From UBA668 sp052034175 (GTDB taxonomy: Bacteria > Actinomycetota > Acidimicrobiia > Acidimicrobiales > Ilumatobacteraceae), in assembly GCA_052034175.1 (NCBI GenBank), contig JBPOIX010000184.1, forward strand, positions 1 to 17,640: a stretch of DNA of 17,640 nucleotides, written 5' to 3'. Shown piece by piece: positions 7,834-13,167 of the stretch. The position numbers and the translations under genes are program-made. The notes under the pieces are model-generated. The model searched no databases. It saw only the letters and a list, made by a program, of their open reading frames with translations, and was not told where the DNA came from. Every line of letters begins with the position of its first letter. Positions within the stretch are counted from its first letter, which is position 1.

Positions 7834-8796
7834 ATGAACGCCACCCGCCCCGCAGACCCCGCACCCGCCCGCCCCCCGCGGGTGGGGTTTCTCGGGCCGC
7901 TGGGCACGTTCACCGAGCAGGCGTTGAAGACCCAGGCCGACCTGGCGACGGCGGAGCACGTGCTCTACCGCACGATGCCGGACGTGCTGGATGCGGTGGA
8001 GAGCGGCGAGGTGGACCTCGGCTTCGTCGCCATCGAGAACTCGATCGAGGGCACGGTGAACCTCACCCAGGACGAGTTGGCGTTCAGCCACGACCTGCTC
8101 ATCCAACGCGAGGTCGTGCTGGACATCGAGCACTGCCTGATGGCCAAGCCCGGCACCTCGATGGCCGACGTGAAGGTGGTGCTGAGCATCCCGGTGGCCA
8201 GCGCCCAGTGCCACGCCTTTCTGCGCGCCAACGTCGGCCAGGCGGACCTGAGGGCCACCAACTCCACCGCCGAGGCTGCCCGCCTGGTGGCCGAGGAAGC
8301 TGGTTCCGGCTCCGCCGCGGTTGCGCCGCGGGCAAGCGCCGAGCTGTACGGCCTGGAGATCCTGGCGGCGGACATCGCCGACCACAAGGGCGACCAGACG
8401 CGCTTCGTGCTGGTGGCCCGTGAAGGCGTGCCGGCACCCACCGGGCACGATCGCACGGCGCTGGTGATCTACCAGCGGGCGGACGAACCGGGCAGCCTGA
8501 TCTCGATCCTGCAGGAGTTCGCCGCGCGGCGGATCAACCTGTCCAACCTGCTGTCGCGCCCCACCAAGGACGGCGGGCTCGGTGACTACTGTTTTGTCAT
8601 CTACGCCGACGGCCATCTGGCGGACGAACTGGTCGCCGACGCGATGCGCGCCCTGCACGCCAAGCAGGGGCGGGTGAAGTTCCTCGGCAGCTACCCGGCC
8701 GCGGGCGAGCACGCCACCACCGCCCGGGTGCACGCCGACGCCCGCTGGCGCACGGCGGACGCCTGGGTGCAGCGTCTGCGCAATGCCATCCACTAG
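7834..8796 (+). CDS. pheA: Prephenate dehydratase with ACT domain
   Basis: The 320-residue enzyme converts prephenate to phenylpyruvate, the penultimate step of phenylalanine synthesis. The catalytic domain starts near residue 15 with VGFLGPLGTFTEQAL and includes VDLGFVAIENSIEGTVN and the hallmark Thr-Arg-Phe at 189-191 (DQTRF). A C-terminal ACT domain (about 208-285) carries ADEPGSLISILQEFA, the usual phenylalanine-sensing fold. The sensing motif commonly read ESRPTK is LSRPTK here (residues 240-245), so the acidic residue is replaced by leucine. A tail of about 30 residues follows the ACT domain. It is monofunctional, with no chorismate mutase domain, as usual in actinobacteria. ATG 7834 is preceded by TAGCCT and no ribosome binding site. 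It ends 42 bases before the lipoprotein gene, which looks like a separate unit. Confidence 0.95.
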   Translation: MNATRPADPAPARPPRVGFLGPLGTFTEQALKTQADLATAEHVLYRTMPDVLDAVESGEVDLGFVAIENSIEGTVNLTQDELAFSHDLLIQREVVLDIEHCLMAKPGTSMADVKVVLSIPVASAQCHAFLRANVGQADLRATNSTAEAARLVAEEAGSGSAAVAPRASAELYGLEILAADIADHKGDQTRFVLVAREGVPAPTGHDRTALVIYQRADEPGSLISILQEFAARRINLSNLLSRPTKDGGLGDYCFVIYADGHLADELVADAMRALHAKQGRVKFLGSYPAAGEHATTARVHADARWRTADAWVQRLRNAIH

Positions 8797-8813
8797 CGCG
8801 GGCCATCCGCTAG
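8793..8813 (+). terminator. Inverted repeat at the end of pheA
   Basis: CTAGCG (8793-8798) and CGCTAG (8808-8813) are perfect 6-bp arms around a 9-base loop. The left arm contains the pheA stop, and the right arm overlaps a possible -10 (TAGACC) for the lipoprotein gene. No T-run follows, so it may be a weak terminator, an operator, or chance. Confidence 0.3.
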
Positions 8814-8838
8814 ACCTGCGCCCGGAAAGGACGATCAC

Positions 8839-9552
8839 ATGACGCGTCGAATGCTCCCCCTGATGATCACACTGGCCACGGCCGCGGCGCCGGCGGTGCT
8901 GGCGGCGTGCGGCAGCGACGCGGCCACCTCGGGCGACACCACCACCACAGCGGTCGCCAGCAGCACCACGACCTCCGTGGTTGCCGGCAGCACCACCGTG
9001 CTCCAGACCCCCGCCACCGAAGCGCCCACCACGGCCGCACCCGCAACGGCGGCACCCACCACGACCGCGGCGCCCACCACCACGGTGCCGGCCGGGCCGG
9101 CGCTGTACACCAAGGTGGACGCGCCTCACCTGCCCACCGGCCACTCCACGGCCGTTCCGGCCTCGGGCCCGCTGCCCGACGGTGTGTACTGGGCCACCTA
9201 CGAGGGTGGGGAGCCGGACATGCCGGCGATCACCGTCTACCAGGTGTTCTTCGGCGACGAGTGCATCGCCAAGGCGGCCGAGGTCGGCGACGAGTGCAAC
9301 AACGACTACTTCGTCTGGGGGGATTCCGCCCGCAGCATCGACGACCTGCCGTTCGCCACCGACGTCTACCTCACGGTCAGCGATGTCTCGACGATGTTCA
9401 GCCACTGGATCACGCCGGCCGAGCTGGTGCAGATCCGGGCCTCCAGCCCGTCGGACGGCGCCCCGGGCGGGTACGGCTACGTTCCGTTCGCCTACCTGCT
9501 CACCGTCAGCGGCGGCGAGATCGTCGGCTTCGAGCAGATCTGGACGCCGTAG
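8839..9552 (+). CDS. Lipoprotein with Thr/Ala-rich linker, unknown function
   Basis: The 237-residue protein begins with a basic, hydrophobic lipoprotein signal ending in LAAC, so Cys24 would be lipidated and the protein anchored outside the membrane. Residues about 29-85 are a flexible Thr/Ser/Ala/Pro linker with runs such as TTTAAPTTTVP. The remaining 150 residues form a globular domain (LPDGVYWATYEGGEPDMPAI, YQVFFGDEC, a Cys pair near ECIAKAAEVGDEC, then GYGYVPFAYLLTVSGGEIVGFEQIW at the end). I do not recognise the domain; the two cysteines could form a disulfide outside the cell. The start has GGAAAGGA seven bases upstream, one of the clearer ribosome binding sites here. The stop TAG overlaps the GTG of the next gene by one base (TAGTG), so the hydrolase is probably co-translated. 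Confidence 0.82.
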   Translation: MTRRMLPLMITLATAAAPAVLAACGSDAATSGDTTTTAVASSTTTSVVAGSTTVLQTPATEAPTTAAPATAAPTTTAAPTTTVPAGPALYTKVDAPHLPTGHSTAVPASGPLPDGVYWATYEGGEPDMPAITVYQVFFGDECIAKAAEVGDECNNDYFVWGDSARSIDDLPFATDVYLTVSDVSTMFSHWITPAELVQIRASSPSDGAPGGYGYVPFAYLLTVSGGEIVGFEQIWTP

Positions 9553-10223
9553 TGGGGCGCCTCCACGTGGTCCACGCCGGTGCCGGGTCGCCGCCGATCC
9601 TGTTCATCCACGGCATGGGGTCCACCTCGTCCACCTGGGACGCCTGCATGCAGCTCCTGGCGCCGCGCCATCATGTCGCGGCGGTGGATCTCCTCGGCCA
9701 CGGCCAGTCGCCCGTGCCGGACGACCCGGCGGAGTACACCCGCGACGCGGCCCTCGCCGACCTGGACGTCGTGCTGGGCGAGCTCGGCGAACCTGCAGTG
9801 CTGGTGGGCCACTCCCTCGGCGGCTACCTGTCGCTGGCGCATGCCGCCACCCGCCCCGGAGTGGCGCGTGGCGTGGTGGTGCTGAACACCGGCCCCGGCT
9901 TCCGCGACCCGGAGAAGCGGGAAGCGTGGAACGAGCGCTCGCGGCGCAACGCCCACCGCTTCGGCGTGCCGGTGCAGGCGGCGAACCTCAACCTCCAGGA
10001 GGACTCCGTGGTGATGGACCGGCTGGCGGAGATGACGGTGCCCACCCTGGTGCTGGCGGGCTCGGCCGACCGGCCGGAGTACACGGGCGCCGGCCAGGTG
10101 ATGGAACGCAAGATGCCCCACTGCCGGCTGGCGGTGGTGGAAGGTGGCGAACACTCGATGCACGAGGCCACCCACGCGGCCGAGGTGGCCGCGCTGATCG
10201 AGGCGTTCATCGCCGAGCTGTGA
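9552..10223 (+). CDS. Alpha/beta hydrolase, serine type
   Basis: The 223-residue cytoplasmic protein is a compact alpha/beta-hydrolase fold enzyme. It shows the oxyanion motif FIHGMGS (residues 18-24), the nucleophile elbow GHSLGG with Ser88, a likely acid Asp173 (LAGSADRPE) and the histidine His201 (GGEHSMHE). The order and spacing match esterase, lipase or C-C hydrolase-like members; the substrate cannot be named. It is short for the family because the lid region between strands 6 and 7 is small (about residues 120-155). GTG 9552 shares its first base with the last base of the lipoprotein stop and lacks its own ribosome binding site, consistent with coupling to that gene. An alternative start is GTG 9567, but it would trim the first beta strand. 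Confidence 0.85.
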   Translation: MGRLHVVHAGAGSPPILFIHGMGSTSSTWDACMQLLAPRHHVAAVDLLGHGQSPVPDDPAEYTRDAALADLDVVLGELGEPAVLVGHSLGGYLSLAHAATRPGVARGVVVLNTGPGFRDPEKREAWNERSRRNAHRFGVPVQAANLNLQEDSVVMDRLAEMTVPTLVLAGSADRPEYTGAGQVMERKMPHCRLAVVEGGEHSMHEATHAAEVAALIEAFIAEL

Positions 10224-10224
10224 C

Positions 10225-10241
10225 GCGGGCCGTCCACCCGC
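10225..10241 (+). terminator. Small hairpin after the serine hydrolase gene
   Basis: GCGGG (10225-10229) and CCCGC (10237-10241) can pair around a 7-base loop directly after the stop codon. There is no T-run, and such GC pairs arise easily in this composition, so confidence is low. Confidence 0.22.
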
Positions 10242-10256
10242 CCGTTCGCCATCGGC

Positions 10257-10262
10257 AAGACT
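10257..10262 (+). promoter_or_regulatory. Candidate leaderless -10 element
   Basis: AAGACT lies seven bases before the ATG at 10270, resembling CAGACT and TAGCCT at the same distance in other genes of this window. No ribosome binding site separates it from the start. Confidence 0.4.
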
Positions 10263-10269
10263 GGGCCGC

Positions 10270-11046
10270 ATGACCGTCGTCCTGCTCCATGGCAACCCCG
10301 AGACCCCGGTGATCTGGGGGCCGCTCGTCGCCGAACTGGCGGCGCGCGGCCGCGTCGATGTGGTCACCCCACAGCTCCCCGGCTTCGGGTGCCCCGTTCC
10401 GGAGGGCTTCGGGGCCACCAAGGAGGAGTACGTCGACTGGTTCACCGGTGTGCTGGAGGATCTTGTTGCCGAGCACGGCCCGGTCGACCTCGTGGGCCAC
10501 GACTGGGGCGGCGGCATCGGCATGAGGGTGGTGGCGCTGCGGCCCGACCTGGTGCGCACCTGGGCGTGCGACGTGCTCGGCCTGTTCCACCCCGAGTATG
10601 TGTGGCACGACTTCGCCCAGATCTGGCAGACCCCTGGCGCCGGCGAGCAGTACTTCGAGCAGAACGCCGCCACCCCGATGGCCGACCGCGTGGCGCTGTT
10701 CGAGGCCATCGGCATTCCCCGCGCCACCGGCGAGCAACTGTTGGCCCAGACCGACGGCGAGGCCGGCGAGCTGATGGCCCGCTGCATCCTGTCGCTCTAC
10801 CGTTCGGCGGCGCAGCCGGCCATGGTCGAGTGGGGCGAACACCTCGGCACCACCGGGCTCAAGCCGGGGCTGGCGATCATCGCCCCCAACGACCCGTTCG
10901 TGCGGGGTGAGGACTACGGCCGCGAGGTGGCCGTCCGCCTCGGGGCCACCATCCGCGAGCTGCCGGGCCAGGGGCACTGGTGGATGCTCGGCGACCCGGC
11001 GGCGGGCGCGGCCGCGCTCACCGAGTTCTGGGCCGAGGCCTACTGA
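10270..11046 (+). CDS. Alpha/beta hydrolase, haloalkane dehalogenase / epoxide hydrolase type
   Basis: The 258-residue enzyme belongs to the aspartate-nucleophile branch of the alpha/beta hydrolases. HGNPE (residues 7-11) is the loop that in haloalkane dehalogenases supplies a halide-binding Asn. GHDWGG carries nucleophile Asp78 and Trp79, the second halide-binding position. The probable acid is Asp208 (APNDPFV) and the base is His236 (GQGHWWM). A cap domain occupies about residues 105-185. Asn9 together with Trp79 favours a dehalogenase-like reaction, but epoxide hydrolases of this group share the same elbow. The cap would carry the catalytic tyrosines of an epoxide hydrolase; a few Tyr are present there but cannot be placed by eye. 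The start is ATG 10270, which begins directly at the first beta strand, so the N-terminus is shorter than in classical dehalogenases of about 290-300 residues. Confidence 0.88.
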   Translation: MTVVLLHGNPETPVIWGPLVAELAARGRVDVVTPQLPGFGCPVPEGFGATKEEYVDWFTGVLEDLVAEHGPVDLVGHDWGGGIGMRVVALRPDLVRTWACDVLGLFHPEYVWHDFAQIWQTPGAGEQYFEQNAATPMADRVALFEAIGIPRATGEQLLAQTDGEAGELMARCILSLYRSAAQPAMVEWGEHLGTTGLKPGLAIIAPNDPFVRGEDYGREVAVRLGATIRELPGQGHWWMLGDPAAGAAALTEFWAEAY

Positions 11047-11063
11047 CGGCGCCGGGCCGTCAG
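11043..11063. terminator. Hairpin containing both convergent stop codons
   Basis: CTGACGGC (11043-11050) and GCCGTCAG (11056-11063) are perfect 8-bp arms around a 5-base loop. The TGA of the dehalogenase-like gene lies in the left arm and the stop of the small basic protein gene in the right arm. It has the form of a bidirectional terminator, though no T-run is present. Confidence 0.5.
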
Positions 11064-11326
11064 CGCGTGCCGCCCTTGGGGCTCTTGCCGCCCTTGCCGT
11101 TGCCACCTCGGTTGCGTGGGTGCTGTGCGGCCAGCCGCTCGTTGCCGCGCTTGTAGTTACCAGTGACGCGAGCCATCAGCTCCTGGTCGCCAGGCGGCCC
11201 GCCCACGTCCGCCAGGAACTCGAGCGCACGCGCACCGCGCAGGGTGGTGGCAGCGCGGCCGCGGTGCAGGATCACGACGTCGCCGTTGGCGCGCTGTTGG
11301 TAGGTGAACCCGTCCGGACCCGGCAT
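11060..11326 (-). CDS. Small conserved basic protein, unknown function
   Basis: This 88-residue protein starts MPGPDGFTYQQRANGDVVI and continues through HRGRAATTLRG, ALEFLADV, QELMARVTGNYKRGNER and a Gly/Lys/Arg-rich tail. I recall short proteins of this layout (FTY, RxNGDVVI, TLRG, FL, MARxTGNYKRGNER) as common unnamed proteins in actinobacteria, encoded singly. The first half predicts a beta-hairpin with a helix, and the basic tail could bind nucleic acid or another anionic partner; this is inference. ATG 11326 is chosen because the conserved part begins there and CAGACT lies seven bases upstream. A longer version from 11353 would extend into the promoter of the divergent gene. No ribosome binding site is visible. 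Confidence 0.75.
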   Translation of the reverse strand: MPGPDGFTYQQRANGDVVILHRGRAATTLRGARALEFLADVGGPPGDQELMARVTGNYKRGNERLAAQHPRNRGGNGKGGKSPKGGTR

Positions 11327-11376
11327 GCCGGAGAGTCTGCCCCGGGTCGGCATGGTCTGGCAGACTCCTTTTCGCC
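11327..11376. promoter_or_regulatory. Divergent promoter with 9-bp inverted repeat
   Basis: The 50-base gap contains GAGTCTGCC (11333-11341) and GGCAGACTC (11359-11367), perfect 9-bp inverted copies separated by 17 bases. Each arm holds CAGACT in the orientation of its own gene: 11334-11339 on the minus strand, seven bases before ATG 11326, and 11361-11366 on the plus strand, ten bases before ATG 11377. They can be read as paired -10 elements or as a two-half-site operator. Confidence 0.5.
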
Positions 11377-11574
11377 ATGGATCTGCTGACCCCCGCTCTC
11401 GTCTGCCCCCGTTGCGCCGGCTCGATCGACGAGGAGCGCTTCTACGGCCCGTGCGGCTCCTGCCGCGACGAGCTGCGCGCCAAGTACCTCAGCGAGGGCC
11501 GCAACGTAGAGGTGGCCGAGTACGTGCCGAAGATGAACGTCACCCCCAACGCGGTGGCGCTGAAGGACGACTGA
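11377..11574 (+). CDS. Small zinc-ribbon protein
   Basis: The 65-residue protein has two cysteine pairs, CPRC (residues 10-13) and CGSC (residues 26-29), spaced as in a single zinc ribbon. The rest is a charged helix (DELRAKYLSEGRNVEVAEYVP) and a short tail. Such small ribbons often bind RNA, DNA or a protein partner; no specific family is recognised. It may be restricted to Acidimicrobiia-like lineages, which is inference. Strong codon bias matching neighbouring genes and the intact cysteine spacing argue that it is real. It diverges from the small basic protein gene through a shared promoter region and converges on the LLM monooxygenase gene 18 bases away. Confidence 0.8.
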   Translation: MDLLTPALVCPRCAGSIDEERFYGPCGSCRDELRAKYLSEGRNVEVAEYVPKMNVTPNAVALKDD

Positions 11575-11589
11575 CCCGCTGGGCCGGGT
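11574..11589. terminator. Hairpin between convergent genes
   Basis: ACCCG (11574-11578) and CGGGT (11585-11589) can pair around a 6-base loop between the zinc-ribbon gene and the LLM monooxygenase gene. It lacks a T-run. It is one of several small hairpins at convergent ends in this window. Confidence 0.3.
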
Positions 11590-11592
11590 GGC

Positions 11593-12861
11593 TCAGGGCT
11601 GGGCGGTCGGGAGGCCGCCGCCCGGGCGGAACACGGGGTCGTTCTCCTTGCCGGCCATCCGGTCGGCCATCTGCTGCATGGTGACACCCATCGCGGCCGC
11701 CGCCTTCTCGTCACTCATGATCTTGCTCATCACTGCGGCGGACGCCCCCGCCATCAGCTCGGCCTTGCGCGAGCCGACATAGGCGGCGCTGGCCATCTGC
11801 GGGCGGATCGTGCCGTTCACCGCGGGGATCACGTAGCGAGCCACGAGGTCCCACGAGCGCAGGGTGGCTTCGCGGTTGGCCCAGTCGTGGGCGAAGCCGA
11901 GCACCACACCGAACCCGCCCGTGATCTGCTGCAGGTGGAGGATGGCCTCGATCAGGTCGTCCGGGGTGCCCACCACGGCTGCGCCCGCGCCCTCGGCACC
12001 GCCGGCGGTGGACTGGTCGAGCAGGGCCCACTTGTCGTCCACGCGCTGGGCACCGGGCCGGCCGAGCACGTCCACGTTGTACTCGTTGTGCCAGCGCTGC
12101 AGGCCGTCCACGGCCTCGTTGCGCGCCTGCTCCCGGGTCTCGGCGATGTGCCACGCCATCATCACGCGCCAGTCCGCCCGGTTGACGGTCTGGCCGTGCT
12201 TGGCGGCGCTCTCCTCGGCGAAGCCCCACTGGGTGGGCAGCGCCTGGATGCCGGCCGTCGAGTTGCTGGCGATGCTGAGCACGCCCATGCCGTACTTGCC
12301 GGCGAGCTGCATGCCGCTGGGCGAGATGCTGCTGGCCGCGGCCATCGGCATGGGGTCCTGCAGCGGCAGGATCTGCAGCGCAGCCTCGCGCAGGGTGAAC
12401 CAGTCGCTGTCGTAGTCGAAGCGCTCCTCGCCCTTCAGCAGGCGGACGATCACCCCGAGCGCTTCGTCCTGCCGGTCGCGCTGGGTCATGGGGTCGATGT
12501 TCAGGGTGCGGGCATCGCTGGGCAGGGCGCCGGGGCCGGTGCCGAAGATCGCCCGGCCCATGCTCAGGTGGTCGAGCTGCACCATCCGCTGCGCCACGTT
12601 GAACGGGTGGTGGTACGGCAGGCTGACCACGCCGGTGCCGAGCTTGATGCGGTTCGTGCGCATGGCTGCCGACGCGAGGAACAGCTCCGGGCTGGCGATC
12701 ATCTCCCAGCCGCTGGAGTGGTGTTCGCCCACCCAGAACTCGTCGTACCCGAGCCGGTCGAGGTGGGAGGCCAGGTCGATGTCGCGCTGGAACTGGAGGG
12801 TGGGGCTCTCGCCGAGCGGGTGGTGCGGGGCGAGGAACGTGCCGAACTGGATGCGAGCCAT
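11593..12861 (-). CDS. LLM-class flavin-dependent monooxygenase, limonene monooxygenase-like
   Basis: The 422-residue protein has a bacterial-luciferase-like TIM-barrel. Clear marks are FGTFLAPHHPLGESPTL at the N-terminus, LGYDEFWVGEHHSSGWE, NRIKLGTGVVSLPYHHPF, AQRMVQLDHLSMGRAIFGTGPG, and SSISPSGMQLAGKYGMGVLS. The opening and the GEHHS motif resemble LimB-type limonene 1,2-monooxygenases and related alkane or terpene oxygenases that use reduced FMN and oxygen; a substrate cannot be fixed. It is longer than most LLM proteins (about 330-390) because of a C-terminal helical extension from about residue 350 (MASAAYVGSRKAELMAGA, VTMQQMADRMAGK). ATG 12861 has TACAGT six bases upstream and no ribosome binding site; a start 21 bases further up lacks support. 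A reduced-flavin-supplying partner is not in the window. Confidence 0.9.
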   Translation of the reverse strand: MARIQFGTFLAPHHPLGESPTLQFQRDIDLASHLDRLGYDEFWVGEHHSSGWEMIASPELFLASAAMRTNRIKLGTGVVSLPYHHPFNVAQRMVQLDHLSMGRAIFGTGPGALPSDARTLNIDPMTQRDRQDEALGVIVRLLKGEERFDYDSDWFTLREAALQILPLQDPMPMAAASSISPSGMQLAGKYGMGVLSIASNSTAGIQALPTQWGFAEESAAKHGQTVNRADWRVMMAWHIAETREQARNEAVDGLQRWHNEYNVDVLGRPGAQRVDDKWALLDQSTAGGAEGAGAAVVGTPDDLIEAILHLQQITGGFGVVLGFAHDWANREATLRSWDLVARYVIPAVNGTIRPQMASAAYVGSRKAELMAGASAAVMSKIMSDEKAAAAMGVTMQQMADRMAGKENDPVFRPGGGLPTAQP

Positions 12862-12873
12862 GCGGGGACTGTA
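12862..12873 (-). promoter_or_regulatory. Candidate leaderless promoter of the LLM monooxygenase gene
   Basis: On the minus strand TACAGT (12868-12873) lies six bases before the ATG at 12861. It matches TANNNT and the spacing seen for pheA. There is no ribosome binding site. Confidence 0.5.
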
Positions 12874-12919
12874 GGAAACCACGACCCCGATACCAGAGTC
12901 GTAGGGCGCACCGACCCGC

Positions 12920-12925
12920 TAGCCT
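12920..12925 (+). promoter_or_regulatory. -10 element of the tRNA-Ala gene
   Basis: TAGCCT is identical to the pheA -10 and lies 13 bases before the first tRNA base, leaving a short 5' leader of roughly seven bases for RNase P to remove. No strong -35 is visible. Confidence 0.5.
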
Positions 12926-12938
12926 GGTTGCCACCTTC

Positions 12939-13012
12939 GGGGACGTAGCTCAGTTGGCTAGAGCACTTGCTTTGCATGCAAGAAGTCGTGGGTTCGAGTC
13001 CCATCGTCTCCA
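12939..13012 (+). tRNA. tRNA-Ala (anticodon TGC)
   Basis: A full cloverleaf is present. The acceptor is GGGGACG with CGTCTCC (13005-13011), the D arm GCTC/GAGC, the anticodon stem CTTGC/GCAAG with loop TTTGCAT, and the T arm GTGGG/CCCAT with loop TTCGAGT. The anticodon TGC reads GCA alanine codons. The acceptor has the G3-U70 pair that marks tRNA-Ala, and the discriminator base is A. CCA is not encoded. Confidence 0.98.
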
Positions 13013-13093
13013 CTGTGTGGCGCATGCGTCGACACGTCGGCCAACCGGCCACGAACTCCGCGTGAACGGAGCAGTACGGGGTGGTGTGGCCGG

Positions 13094-13122
13094 TTCGCAA
13101 CCCTCGCCGGCTGTGGAACAAT
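13094..13122 (+). promoter_or_regulatory. Candidate promoter of the secreted nuclease gene
   Basis: TTCGCA (13094-13099) and AACAAT (13117-13122) are separated by 17 bases, each matching four of six positions of the housekeeping -35 and -10 hexamers. Transcription would start near 13129, leaving a leader of about 40 bases that contains the GGAGGG ribosome binding site. The rest of the 13013-13167 gap holds only short palindromes (such as CGCATGCG at 13021-13028 and GGCC-AACC-GGCC at 13039-13050) and no gene that I can support. Confidence 0.4.
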
Positions 13123-13129
13123 GGTTCCA
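13114..13129. promoter_or_regulatory. GAAC-N4-GTTC palindrome, possible LexA-type operator
   Basis: TGGAACAATGGTTCCA has perfect 6-bp arms around AATG and contains the GAAC-N4-GTTC core of gram-positive SOS boxes. It overlaps the proposed -10 of the nuclease gene, where a repressor would block transcription. The inner bases and outer flanks differ from the best mycobacterial and Bacillus consensus forms, so the assignment is tentative. Confidence 0.4.
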
Positions 13130-13167
13130 ACTGCACATGTCCGCCCATGCGCAGCCGGAGGGTCGTC

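Noticed and set aside
7914..8456. Minus-strand open frames opposite pheA
   Set aside because: They are shadows of pheA, whose plus-strand product has the full dehydratase and ACT motifs.
8940..9090. Repetitive Thr/Ala codons considered as a non-coding repeat
   Set aside because: They encode the linker of a lipoprotein in a continuous frame with an upstream lipobox.
13039..13050. GGCC-AACC-GGCC as terminator of the tRNA gene
   Set aside because: The stem is only four base pairs and no T-run follows; such pairs are frequent at this GC content.
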